This document shows, piece by piece, positions 1 through 12,614 of a stretch of DNA of 64,000 nt (position 1 is the first letter of the stretch; each line of letters begins with the position of its first letter). The position numbers and the translations under genes were made by a program. Source of the DNA: Brugia malayi (lineage: Eukaryota > Nematoda > Chromadorea > Rhabditida > Onchocercidae). The stretch is taken from contig NW_025062478.1 of NCBI RefSeq assembly GCF_000002995.4, forward strand, positions 4,564,001-4,628,000. The letters are read 5' to 3'. The notes beneath the pieces were generated by a model, which searched no databases, was not told where the DNA came from, and saw only the letters and a program-made list of their open reading frames with translations.

Positions 1-1036
<1,036 letters not shown>

Positions 1037-1358
1037 ATGAAAAAAATGCAAGCACTGATTAAGTTTCTATTCGGCTGTCACCAAGCCGAGCTGTCTGCTA
1101 TACTTGACAAAGAATCTACATTTTGTCCATGTTCAAATAAATTTTGAAGGTCACTACCAATCGGATAACATTTGTCAATTAATTGAAACGAAACAAAAGG
1201 GAAGCAAAATATCAACAAGGTTAGACTGAAGAAATAGTACTGGCATGGAAGAAGATATGGTTGACAAGGACAGGGACGATCCGTTACAGGCGGCAACCGC
1301 AGCATCAAAACCGGCTAACACTGGAAAATTCGAATTTTCAATTGCTCCATTACAATAA
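1037..1358 (+). other. Coding-like island, unassigned, possibly remnant exons
   Basis: This stretch is visibly less AT-rich than its surroundings and holds several short plus-strand frames with normal amino-acid usage. One starts at 1037 (ATG AAA AAA ATG, about 36 codons, ending at a TGA near 1145). Another is open without an ATG from about 1057 to 1238. A third begins at 1245 (MEEDMVDKDRDDPLQ...) and ends in TAA at 1356-1358, overlapping an AATAAA. I could not join them into one frame with convincing splice sites. The minus strand is also open for 76 codons (1078-1308). I do not recognise a family. It may be the 3' end of a gene, a decayed copy or chance. Confidence 0.25.
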
Positions 1359-1651
1359 AATATAGCAGACATCGGCTACTCCTCCAAATGAATGTCCATG
1401 AATTTGTAAATGTCATTTTGAATGATTAATTAATGTCCATCAATGACCGCTGCAAGATCAAATAAAGGGGCCAACATTAGTTTATTTTAAATTTGTTGCC
1501 TGAAATTTCTTGAAATATGACAGATTTCTTTTTTTTGACTAAGTTATTGCTTTCAAAGCTTAAAATGTAATTATAAATAACTGTTCCACTTTATGTCATT
1601 AGCACAAACAAGTTGCTAGACTTAGGTGGATAATTCTTAATGTCGTAATGT

Positions 1652-1675
1652 GTGTATCTGTATGTGTGTGTGTGT

Positions 1676-1711
<36 letters not shown>

Positions 1712-1744
1712 GTGTGTGTGTGTGTGTGCGTATATATATATATT
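1652..1744. repeat. Compound GT/TA microsatellite
   Basis: GT repeat with scattered GTAT and GCGT interruptions, turning into a TATATA run at the right end. Confidence 0.95.
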
Positions 1745-4700
1745 TATCCAGCAATTACCATTTCGATGCTGAGCATCCGATACTTAATGTTTGTTTGGAA
1801 AGGAATAGTGCTTCTTTCCAGTAAACCTGTAGTAAGTGATCTCTTTTCAGCCATCATTGATTACAAATGATTGTGTTTTATTTTTCAGAAATATTTCAAA
1901 AAAATTAGAGAGAAAAGGGTTAATTCCCATTAAAATTAGAAAGTTAAAAATTTTTTATTTTATTTTAAAAGCAATTAAATTTGAAAATTTTAGTATAGTA
2001 AGAAGCATAAATGGTAAAAAGTCTGTAAAACAATCAAATTATACGAGGAGAAAGCATCAGACATGCGAGTGTTGCAATTGATATATCAATGATAAATAAC
2101 GATGAAAACTATCGCCGTCATTTGTTAGAATCAAAAGTATTTCTAATACTTTTTAGCAGCTTTTTGACGGGAAAAGTAAAAGCGTTTACTGTCATTAAAT
2201 AAGCCATTCTATATGCTTCTTTCCCACCAAATATTTGAATATATATTGAAAAAAAAAAAAAAAAAAGAATTCATATCCGTTTGATTGATATATACATTTA
2301 TTACATTAGTCATAAACAGCTATGCAAATTAATAGCATTTTTTTTTCTTTTGATGCTACAATAACAAACAAAAAAAACATATCTATTGGTATTTGAATTT
2401 TTGGAGCCATTACAGATAGATAGACAATAACAAATATTTACAACCAAGAAAAAAAGTGAAGAGGAAGAGGGAGAGAGAAGAAAAGAGCAAAACAAATTAG
2501 TAACTTTTTCATTCGAATTTTGTCACACCTTACATTCACAAAAATATTTGATTGTTGACACCCGTTGTTCAGTGATTTTTTTTATTCTTTAGAACTTTGC
2601 AAGGACATGCCGCAGAATGCACTGAGAAATGATTTATCAATTTCGCATGTTTTTATTATATTGAATGGTAAATGAACTGTGAATTGTTTATTGTGTGGTA
2701 ATTAGAGAGGACAATTTTGGAAAGTAAACAATACTTTGATATTCCTTGATTCAAGCGAAAAAAGTCTGCTAAAATTTTTTTGCCAATTTAGATAATCAAG
2801 TTATAAAAGCTCAGTGGGAATGCAAAAATTTAATACATAATAAAATTAATTTAAGTGAAATAGCATTAGAAATTGATATTTAAATGCAAAAAATATGTTT
2901 CTGATGCGATTCAATCATTAATGAAAGCCAAGCTTTAGTCTAAAGCTCCAGACTAAACAGCCATTTAGCAAAATTCACATTAAATTAAAAAAAAAAAACT
3001 TCAGGTAAACAGCCAAATATAACTTAAAGCAGTATCTTAGGGATTAGCTTAGGGATACTTTCAGTGAAATTTATATAAATTTTTGATGAAACAGCAAACT
3101 TTGAATTCAAATTAAAAGAATTTATTCAACTGAATTGTTCTAAAATTTCAAAAAAAGAAAGTAGGCAAGCAATCCTAATGACTAGAATTAAATGCATTAA
3201 TGATAAAGTGAAGTGTGATATGTAATTCACGAGAAGAGAATGGAAACTAACGACTTTTGACCTCATTGTTACATATGAAATATTTGTGAAGAATGGAAGT
3301 TGCATGTCACAATTTTACTTATATATTATACTTTTTTATCTCACTTTTTTCTATCACGAATGCAACTACCTTCCATCGGTTATCTGAAACGCAATTTTTT
3401 TTTTTCTTTTAAAATATGAAAATAATACTACAACGTGAAATCTGCAAATGCATTTCTGCAATAACCAATGTTTTTTGAAAACAAAAGTGTTTCTTACTTC
3501 ATAGTCTACAATATGCTTATCATTGCAGTGCAGTTTTGTCAGCTTTTACTAATTTCATATTTTTAAAAAAGAAGTGCAAAAATTGTGCAGAAATGAAAGT
3601 AAAAATTTTTCGATATAAAGTTAAGGCGTTTTCTTGCTTGCTAGTTTCACTAATCCCTATTTTATTGTTTAATTTATTTGTCTTATATCCAACAAGAACT
3701 ATAAAGAATAAAAATTTGAATTAAGAAAGAATTTTATTTCTACTTGAAAAGATTATGAAATAGGATTTTTTATTATAAATGCAAATTATGGTGCTGAGAT
3801 GGCAAAAAAATCAATCATTCACTTCTGTGATCTTTGAATCAGTGACGGTAGGGGTAAATCAAAACAATTCTCAACTTTGATCCTAGCTTTGAAGACAATA
3901 TAAATTGCATTCCTTGAAGAAATCAAAGTCGACGCGACAGTATAGAACAAGTTAATTTTGAAATACAAGAGCACTTAACTATTTATTTATTTGAACTGAT
4001 GGGAAATGGTCAATAGCGGAAAGTTCGCACAGTGAATTCAATTATAGGACCTATCTATACGGTAATAACACGGCAAAAATTAGACCTTTAATTATTGATT
4101 TTTTCTTTTTTCTCTTTACTCTATATAATTTTACCATCTATACATAATTACCACTGATCACTTGTTCCTTGATTATCTTTTTACTATTCAAGATATCTTT
4201 TCTCTGAAAGAGGAAAACATGAGGTTCTACACTTTTTGATTCGATTAGCTACAGTGATCTGCAGAAAATATTTCATTTGAACAGTGAATCTTTTTTATCT
4301 TATTTTATCTGATAATTAAAGAAATTCACTGTCGCAAAGAATTAAAGTTCCATGGATTTTAAGCCAATAGCTCTTAAATGACAACAAATACAGTCAAAAA
4401 TTTAACCTCATTGAATCCTTAAATCAAAGAAGATATTAAATATACTTGGATGAATGAAATCAATTCATTACTTGATTTTGCAATTCTCTATTTAATGTTC
4501 GGTCTTGGATTTTTGGTCATTTAAATGATATCAAAATTATATATCACAATATGAATTACCAATCTTCTATGTTCATTAATGGAAAAATTTTTGCTGGTAT
4601 ATGGAGGGAAGGTCATCTGAATTCTTTAAGTATTCCTTGTCCCTTTATCGTTTCTGGGAAACCAATAGTGTCCTCCTCATTTGTTCCTAAAAAAACAAAT

Positions 4701-4819
4701 ACCTTCACGGTTTTTGTGGACAGATAGGTTTGCTCATAACGATTTATGCATTTATTATCATTTTATGGTCCAATTTGGAGGTGTCAAAATTCGGTTCAGT
4801 GATGGATGAATTAACTGAA

Positions 4820-4852
<33 letters not shown>
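4820..4852. repeat. (TA)n microsatellite
   Basis: Uninterrupted alternating TA run of about 32 bases. Confidence 0.95.
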
Positions 4853-4855
<3 letters not shown>

Positions 4856-5390
4856 TTTCATACCGGATTGTTGTCTTTAAAGGAAGTTTGTTGGACTAAC
4901 ATTTCGGATTATAAACCTATCGTAACTTTTAAAAATTGATGAATTTTATCTCAGAAAACTATATATATATATTGTTCTTCTAATTAACACAGCTGTAGAT
5001 AAAGCTGTGTCTTCCTTTTAGCGGAATGTACTTGTTGTCTAATGAATGCAGATAAGAGCTTTTCAAAAGCTAAAGTAATCACCGAAATTAATGAAAATAT
5101 TTTCCAGATCCAGCACATTCAAAAAAGCCAATATATAGACAGGTAAAATGTACGCAGATGTGAAGTGCATAATGTGATAAGCTGATAGTTACTTTATTAC
5201 TTTTTATGTTTTTTGACATCGTTCTTTGAAATATTAATTGATGCAAAGTTAGTACTTAAAAAAAACTTTCCTTGGTAATATTTAAAAATAGATAAATAAG
5301 CATGTAAATGTTGATGATATTATATGTACTCTTTTAAAACAGTGTTATTACATAATTTTTTATAAATGAAATGACCCAATGATCCTTCTA

Positions 5391-5414
5391 AAAAAAAAAA
5401 AAAAAAAAAAAAAA
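5391..5414. repeat. Poly-A homopolymer
   Basis: Run of about 24 A residues; similar runs occur near 37446, 58873 and 61061. They are probably retro- or slippage-derived and are places where assembly length is unreliable. Confidence 0.9.
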
Positions 5415-5979
5415 CCTAGGCAATTAATAAAATGCAACGAAAGCATCATAAATATATTACAAAAAGTACTAACTGACAAAATGTTAAAAAACTGCGTTTA
5501 CTGAGAGAAGTTTGTTGTGAATTAGGTGATAAGAGTGAAGTGTCGTGAATCAAGTGATAAGAGTAATTAGAATGTGGCATGTTAATGCAGATAAATCTCT
5601 TTTTGTTTTAAATAAATTTTCCAGTGATAAGACACACTGTGTCACGTTCGAATGCCGTCCACATTTTCTCATCTAATGAATAGCTGGTCAAAGGTCGAAG
5701 AGCCTTACCTCATGAATACAGTTACAAAGAGACAGAGACAAATGTTTCATTAATTCTGCTTGTTATATTTTTCTATTCAGTTACAATTCTGAGGGACTAA
5801 ATTAAGCTTTTCAAATTATTTTAAAATGTAATAAAAAATGTGACTTCTTTCTCCACTGGAAAATCACGAGATCAATTTGAAAACTTTTAGTATCAAAACT
5901 TAACTGACAAAATTTCATCTCAGCGTTGATTTTTTTCGATGTAATATAATAAGAAAGTTTTTTGCACTTTTTTTTAATA

Positions 5980-6102
5980 ATGGAAAAAGTGATAGAAGTG
6001 AATGAGGAGATGGAGTTTATAGAAAAAGACATCCAAGAGATTGGAAAATCTCGGGATCAGTTTGAATTGCATTGTTTGTACTCTGAAAGGCAATTTATCT
6101 AA
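5980..6102 (+). CDS. Possible 40-residue acidic ORF or exon, unassigned
   Basis: An ATG-to-TAA frame of 40 residues begins MEKVIEVNEEMEFIEKD and contains the motif GKSRDQFE. It is rich in Glu, Ile and Lys and looks helical. The same motif occurs in decayed form about 180 bases upstream (5857-5885), suggesting a duplicated exon. No clear splice acceptor precedes the ATG and no family is recognised. It could be an exon of an unrecognised gene or chance. Confidence 0.25.
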   Translation: MEKVIEVNEEMEFIEKDIQEIGKSRDQFELHCLYSERQFI

Positions 6103-6172
6103 CAGACTGAACTAAAAATAATGTTGGGCAATAATAAAATTCAAAATTTTACAACATTGTGTTGAATTGCCA

Positions 6173-6274
6173 TCACGTATTTTTGAATACTTTTGAATCT
6201 CCATTTCCGGATGTTTCTGAATCTTCGTTCTTGATTGCATCTGAATCTTTTATTGCCTTCAGTAATGATTCCAT
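6173..6274 (-). CDS. Possible 33-residue ORF behind a good splice acceptor
   Basis: On the minus strand a CATTTCAG acceptor (next to 6276) is followed after one base by an ATG opening a 33-codon frame (MESLLKAIKDSDAIKN...). It ends in TGA at 6173-6175. Composition is polar and acidic. It could be a short trans-spliced ORF, or a terminal exon whose partners I could not find. No domain is visible. Confidence 0.25.
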   Translation of the reverse strand: MESLLKAIKDSDAIKNEDSETSGNGDSKVFKNT

Positions 6275-6646
6275 CCTGAAATGCAGATTTTTTGTATATC
6301 TAAAGGCACTGCTCGATTGAAAATGCCTATTATTCAATTCTAAGACAAATCTAAATTTGAATTTTAAATTTGATTCAGCGATTACAAATAACATGGAGAA
6401 GCGATTCAATTTGATGTAAAAGCTAAACAAGCTAACTTAATTTTAATTTCAAAATTGGGAAGTTGCTTGCCCGTCATTATTTGGCCAAATTATTCATTTT
6501 CAAATTCAAATTTTAAGCGCGCTGAGAGAATAGTGCTGCAATGTGTAGAGCGTCACATAGGTTCTATCTGGAAATTTAAATTTTTATTTGAAATTTGTCT
6601 GGCGCTTCGTGCATGTGTGGTTTCTTTCTCCTTGTTGCTTTGATCT

Positions 6647-6652
6647 TTTATT
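6647..6652 (-). terminator. Poly(A) signal for the small gene at 6676-6930
   Basis: AATAAA on the minus strand, about 24 bases past the TAA stop, a typical nematode spacing. Confidence 0.5.
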
Positions 6653-6675
6653 TAAAAAATTTGGTTAGGTTATGT

Positions 6676-6930
6676 TTACATTAAGACTTCACGTGTACCA
6701 CGTTTACCACGGAAACCTCTGCTAATGGCCGGAGACAATTGAATAATTATTCCGGCCATTACACAGTGCAATGTAGTGATTATCGATTGAAATAGCTCCC
6801 TCCATGCAGCATTTTTAAATTGATGACCATCTTGTTCACTGTAGAATGATTTAGTAGGGTTCATTTGGGAGCTAGGAATATTATGGTTATTGATAGTGTA
6901 GTTAGATGGAAAAGATATGAAATGTTTCAT
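6676..6930 (-). CDS. Small uncharacterised protein, 84 residues
   Basis: Single-exon frame of 84 residues with ordinary amino-acid usage, unlike the chance ORFs around it. A polar N-terminal half is followed by AAWRELFQSIITTLH and a moderately hydrophobic stretch (CVMAGIIIQLSPAI) that could be a short membrane or amphipathic helix. It ends with a basic tail (SRGFRGKRGTREVLM). An AATAAA lies about 24 bases after the stop. An internal Met at codon 23 (MNPTKSFYS) is an alternative start. It is head to head with the Myt1 gene, whose ATG is about 200 bases away, so the two may share a promoter. I do not recognise the family. Confidence 0.45.
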   Translation of the reverse strand: MKHFISFPSNYTINNHNIPSSQMNPTKSFYSEQDGHQFKNAAWRELFQSIITTLHCVMAGIIIQLSPAISRGFRGKRGTREVLM

Positions 6931-7138
6931 TTTGTCTCATTTGTGTATGAAGACGTAACTGTGTTCTTGAATCTAGTAGCTTTTGTTTGGATTTATAGTA
7001 GCATTTTATGTAGCATGATTTCCATCATACATTTGTAAAAACTAAGGAGGAGACTTATCTGATTGTCAGTTCTTTCTAATACCATTGTTAAAGTTAATTA
7101 GTGAAGAATGAATATTTCAGTTTGAATTATTTACAGAT
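6931..7138. promoter_or_regulatory. Divergent intergenic spacer, presumed promoter region
   Basis: About 200 bases between two divergent starts. The plus-strand end carries TTTACAG just before the Myt1 ATG (acceptor at 7136), suitable for spliced-leader addition or a 5' UTR intron. No promoter motif is identified; the promoter role is inferred from orientation only. Confidence 0.35.
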
Positions 7139-10100
7139 ATGTCATTCAGCGGAAAACCAACAAATCATGATATCTGTGAACAGGAGCAGCTTTGCATAAA
7201 TATTTCGGATAAGGATGATAAGGATAAAGATGACCAGTTAACTCCGAGGCATCGAACACATGCGGATACAGCAAAAATAGAAAATGGAAACAGAATCACG
7301 GTGACACCTGACACCCTAAGCATAGGCTCAAGAATTATGCAGATACTTAATTCAGTCCATAAGAAACCGGTATTGTATTTGATGTTATTCAAAAGTATTC
7401 GGCTTTCAACGATTGAAACATAATTTTAAGAAATATTAAATAATTTGAAAGGTTCTTGACAATTAGGGGTAATGGCAGTGTTTTGTATATAATAAACTGC
7501 ACAATGAAGTAAAAAGTATGGAGCTGTGGCTTCTCTAAAACTTCTTTATGCACCTCATTAGTTAAGAACTGACAGCTGTGGCTAAGTTATATAATTCATA
7601 ATGTGTATTTCCATAATGCATATTTTTTTCAATGCTATCTAATCTTTAAGGCAACTCCTGATTACACCAGAATATCACATCATCGTACATGCCAGCAAAC
7701 CTCCTGTCGTTTACTACGTTTCCCAAATAACGAACCTCCGAAAGGCCCTTTTTTTATAAGTTTTAAAAAAAAGCCAGGTTGTATTTATTTTTTGGTTAGC
7801 CATAATAAACAGTTAATAAAACCTATCTGTTGTAAAGTTATATATTTACTTCAGTTTTATCTTCACTTGTTCCTTTTATCACTGTTCGTGCAATACCAGA
7901 ACAATTTATATAGGAGTGATACGACGTTATTTTCAAATTAATAAATAGAATTAATAAATTTGATTCATAAGTCAAGAATATATTTGCTTGCAGTAGTGAT
8001 CGAAACAAATTACTATAATGAAAGTTTTCGCTCGAGTTTTTTTGATCAGACATTCTTGAACCCACGATGTATCGGAAAGGGTTCATTTGGTGAGGTAAGG
8101 AAAAGATTTCTGTTATTAATGAATTTCCTTTCGGATTAAATTGTTAACTGAGAAATTAGAGCGAATTTTCTAAATCGTCTTATTTAAACAAAGGCAAAGA
8201 ACAGTAATAGTGTGAAACGAAAATTAAGGAACTAACTGATTAACGTATTTCAGGGTGCTTAAAAATAGTAGTTTGAAATTGTGGCGTCTGATTTTGCATT
8301 TAACAGTTTAACTTTTTATTCATTATTTTCGCAAATATTACGAAGAAGAGGTTAACCAATAATTCACAGATCGTTCATTATATTTTCAAAAAAATTTTGC
8401 AGGTTTTCAAAGCATTAAGTAAAGATGATAAGCGTTGGTATGCAGTTAAAATTACCGTGGAACCATTTCGAAGCCCAGCAGATCGTGAAATTAAGTTGAG
8501 GGAAGTTCAAAAACATGAATTGCTTCCAAAACATCCAAATCTTGTTTCATTTGTGCGAGCATGGGAAGAATATGGTTTCCTATATATACAAACAGAGCTA
8601 TGTCAATGCAGGTTCTTTTTTCGAATGAACATTGACGTAAAATGAATTTGGGAACTACAAAGAGGCTGTGTCCATATATATGTATGAATTGTCACGGAAT
8701 TATTTTCAGTCTGTTGGATTACAAGATGAAAGTAGGAACTATTCCCGAGAGAGACTTATGGTTTTTTTTCGGAGACATTGCATTGGTATGATATTTCAAA
8801 TACAAATAAATAATCTGAGATATATATCTATCTATCGTTTTCTTGATTTGCTAATTGTGATTTCTTTCCTTAATGTTCTTCCCATCACGTATATGAGAAA
8901 AAGATTGCATTTGAAGCCTGAAATCTTTTTGTTAGTATTGGAATTTTTTAGCTATCCATAGTAATTATTAAAATCCATCATTTTGTCAGGCAGTGTGCTA
9001 TTTACATAGGCATGAACTTCTTCATGTGGATATCAAACCGCAGAATATTATGGTTTCTTTTGAGGGAGTTTGTAAACTTGGCGATTTCTCTTTAATTGTT
9101 GATCTAGAGAAGGTATACTTTTGATTTTCTTCGTTTTAAATCTAGTACAATGTCTAAAATTTTCAGTTTATCTGGTAATTTTTGCTTCTTTTTAAGCATT
9201 CGAGGGAAGAAGAAGGAGATGGAAAATATTTGGCACCTGAAGTATTACAGAAAGGAGCTCATAAGCCAAGTGACATATTTTCGCTTGGAATGACAATGAT
9301 TGATATTTGCACTGATCTTGAATTACCTAATTCAGGAGATCTTTGGCAGGGATTTCGATACAAAAACATTTATCATGAATTTATCGAAGGCATTTTTTTA
9401 AATTTTCATTAGGCAGTTTGATGTTTTTTTTTTTTTTTCTTTTTAAAGACAAAATATTTTTCCTTACATTAAAGTACACTTTGCTGTTGTAGATGTTCCA
9501 CCCGCTTTGCTGGATATTATTTTGCTTCTTCTAGAAACAGATCCTAACAAAAGACCTACCGCTGAGGAAATTTGTAACATTCCAATGATAGCAAAATCCA
9601 TTCGTGAACGCCAGGTATTATTTGTTTAGGTTACTGTTCAATTATCTGTGTATTTGCTTTGCTCTGACTTTTATTTATTTGTTATTGTTAAACTATATGT
9701 GGTGCTCTAATCACTGAATTCACTTTTCAGTATAAATATGTTAAGCGCAACATGTGGTGGATGCTATTAGCAATTGCTTATTCAACGCTTCTCGCATCTT
9801 CATGGATTGTACAACCGACACGTACTACTATGATGCATGCAGCAACTTATCTAAAAAGAATGTATTCATATCGTTGTCAATGTTCTGCATTTCATCATAT
9901 CTTTCGACCTGTAAGGAATCAGAAATGCATGATTGATTTTATATAACAAGTGAAATCCATCAAGTGAAACATATAATTCTGTCGAAAGTTGAATTATTTT
10001 TTTGAGTAACGTTCTTTTTTCTAATAACACTTTAATATGATGATTTCAGACATGTGGTGAGTCTCCGATGTTCAAATATGGAATTATTCCTCGGGTCAAT

Positions 10101-12217
10101 GACTCTTCACGGTTGCAATTGAAATTTGAGGAAGACGACGATGGTGGTTTCTTAGCTTTTGCTAAAAAATATGGAATTAATATAATAAGGAATCAGAGCA
10201 ATGTTTTAATGTGACTTTAGTAATCTCTTTAATAATTTGTTAAAAAGTTACTACATATTTAAAAGGTCACGGGTAATCTTGGTCTAATCTTTTTTTTTCT
10301 TGACTAGTTATAATTTTATGTTTGAGATTATAAATATGATGAGGCCGAAACTGACAGTGGTGACAAAATGGAGACTAGTCAAAGTGAAGATGAGCTGGTT
10401 AATATAATGGAAACATCTGTAAGCGAAGAACTACATGATGAATTTGAGGGAGTTTCAAGGATGGATATTGATATCCCCTCTCCAAGTAGTATGGAAAGTG
10501 TTCGTGAATTTATACAAAGTATTCTTTCAGTTTTTTTTTCGACATTTTCTTCACAAATTATTCATTATATTTGCTGTACTTTTTTTTTTTTCAATTTTGC
10601 AGATGATTATGGTGAAGATACAAATAGTTTAACTAACTTGTTTCATAACAAAGCTAGTTTCTGTCAGTTTGGAGCAGCAGGTGATATTCTTAAAAAGTGA
10701 GTCTCAAGCCTTTCAAATTCATTTTATCATTTTAAAATCTGCATGCGAACCGTCATTTTTTTGTTTTGTGGATTCTATCTGTAAGCAAATTAAACAAATT
10801 TTTAAACTTAATATCATTTTTGTGTTTAATGCTGTCGTCAGCTCTCATTTAGTGAATAAGATGAATATATTCTTAGTGTTAATACTGCATTATTGCTTAC
10901 ATTATGCAACTTTTGGTAAATTTTAAAAATCTTCTTGCTTTTCTGTATTTTCAGTGGAATTAAAACTCTACTGCTACTGAAAAATAGGAATTTTTGAAGG
11001 TTAATGACAGTTGATATATATATATATATATTTTCAGATACGACTGCAACACTTTAAATGGGGAAGAAATTTCAGTCGAAAAGATCTCTAACAAAGTAAT
11101 CATTTTTCTTCATTCTTAATTCATTTTTAGTTTTATGCAGTTGTGAAGAATTTTAATTACACTGATTTTTTCGGGTGTTTAGTTTTGGTTGGAAATTCAT
11201 CAAATATTTTTAATTTTGCAGGAGAATAACTTTACACCAGAAAATTTTGAATTACAACGGAATATCTCTGCTTGTGACACTTTGGAGTACGAAGATCATG
11301 AACTGCCTAGTACATCAGAAAGTATGTCTGGTAAGAGATGGTTTCTTATTTTTTAAAATCTTTTGAATTAAACTTTTCTTTCAATATCTGAGAGCAACTA
11401 CAAATTTAAAATTTTAATATTTTCGTGGAACACTTAATAAATTTTTCGATCACATATGAAAATGTGAGATTAAAAATGTGAATGCATTGGATAAATCTAT
11501 TTTGCAATGTCTAGTGGGCAGGAGCCAGGTCATTAGTTGCGGGTTTTTCCTTATTGCTCTATTCTATTTTAAAATATAATATTGTAATTTTAAGCAAGTT
11601 CAGGTTTTTTAGACAGACCAAGGTCTCCAGAACTTCCACTGTCTGACGAAGCATCTCCCTTGCGTGACGGTTACATAACACCACCAAGTAGTACTTCACC
11701 TTCACCCTTCGTTTGTAAAACACCTGCACGAGGACGGTTTGATGATTCAGACGAACAGAGATTGCGTCACTACTATTGGTGGCGTGAGTCGTTCAGATCA
11801 CCCACCAGGAGAACTTATCAGGAAGCAGTGGAAACTGCAGGTGACATCTCTGAATATAATTAGTAGTGCAATACTTTCTCAGCAGTGAAATTTGGCTTTA
11901 TTTCTGTCAATTAGCTTTTAGAGTTGGCATATAGTAGGTTAAATGTAATTTATTGGTCAATCTAATCACTTTTAGTAGTGCACATTCTAGGCTCAAAAAA
12001 TAATGCATCGCTAGAAGCGCCAAATGAAAATCAGCCGTTAGAATTAGAAGCAGGATTAGTCCAATCCGTTGGTGATGCAACTCGTCGAAGAGCTTATTTT
12101 CACATATGTGAACCATCACCACCGGCAAAACGAACTCAGATTACTAATGAAGATGATACTGGTGCTAATAAGAATCACACAGATGATTCAAAGTCAAGAC
12201 ATCAAGCACATGTGTAA
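7139..12217 (+). CDS. wee-1.3: Myt1/WEE-1.3-type CDK1-inhibitory kinase
   Basis: Sixteen exons, about 798 residues: 7139-7369, 7651-7777, 7994-8094, 8403-8611, 8710-8785, 8990-9112, 9197-9389, 9493-9614, 9731-9910, 10050-10143, 10327-10518, 10603-10696, 11038-11095, 11222-11330, 11595-11840, 11976-12217. The family phosphorylates CDK1 on its inhibitory Thr14/Tyr15 from ER/Golgi membranes. Seen: glycine loop IGKGSFGEV, lysine in WYAVKIT, catalytic loop LLHVDIKPQN, LAPEVL in the activation segment. After the kinase comes the hydrophobic segment NMWWMLLAIAYSTLLASSW, matching the membrane-proximal helix of Myt1. The long C-terminal tail is acidic, with SP/TP sites (RSPELP, TPPSS). Oddities: DFG reads DFS, and exon 7 needs a GC donor. 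Least certain are the ends of exons 10 and 11 and the start of exon 15 (11595 or 11604, same frame). Confidence 0.9.
9390..9492 (+). other. GC-AG intron in the Myt1 gene
   Basis: After the exon coding LWQGFR...HEFIE there is no GT before an in-frame TAG at 9410-9412. The sequence CGAAG/GCATTT is a GC donor in phase 1. Pairing it with the pyrimidine-rich acceptor TTTGCTGTTGTAG restores frame as ...EFIE-DVPPALLDII..., the length expected for the Myt1 C-lobe. A second acceptor at 9473-9474 would also keep frame. Confidence 0.7.
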
Positions 12218-12294
12218 AATGACTTATGCGACATACAGCTTGCAAATCTGGAATCAAACTGAATCATAAAAGAACCTTGTTTTTCTTTCATATT

Positions 12295-12300
12295 AATAAA
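12295..12300 (+). terminator. Poly(A) signal of the Myt1 gene
   Basis: AATAAA about 78 bases after the stop codon. Confidence 0.7.
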
Positions 12301-12352
12301 ATTTGTTGTTTTTATTTTCCTGACTTTTACAGTTATAATTGGAATCTCTTAA

Positions 12353-12614
12353 ATGAATCGTTCCAGCGCTGAATCTTATCATATAATTAGGGAACAAAAA
12401 TTGGCCCACAAAAAAAAATATATTGAATGCGGAATTGCAAGACGGAGAGAAGGTCAAGACGAGTTTGGAATACAGGGCATTTCAGAACTGTTTCTTCATT
12501 TTAGCAATTTTATTTACTCACCTGTTATTGATTTGGTTATTTTCAGTAATAGGATGTGTAGTAGCAAATAGTAATAATGATCGGTCTGTTCCAAAGTTGA
12601 ATTTGTTTTTATGA
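12353..12614 (+). CDS. Possible small membrane protein gene downstream of Myt1
   Basis: About 30 bases after the Myt1 AATAAA there is a clean acceptor (GACTTTTACAG, ending 12332). Two overlapping frames follow. One starts at 12353 (MNRSSAESYHIIREQ..., 72 codons, polar and basic). The other starts at 12423 (MNAELQDGEKVKTSLEY..., 63 codons) and contains a strongly hydrophobic stretch, FFILAILFTHLLLIWLFSVI, like a single transmembrane helix. Only one can be right; the second looks more protein-like. An optional GT donor at about 12546 could join an exon near 12680-12719, flanked by TTTTCCAG and GTAAGT. The tight spacing suggests a downstream operon gene. No family is recognised. Confidence 0.35.

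Larger units (their letters stand above)
1359..5979. other. AT-rich intergenic DNA with microsatellites
   Basis: No gene can be supported. It holds a second GT/TA compound microsatellite, a TA run, an A homopolymer and a pair of TGATAAGAGT words near 5528 and 5553. Short ORFs here lack splice context and recognisable motifs. Confidence 0.6.
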
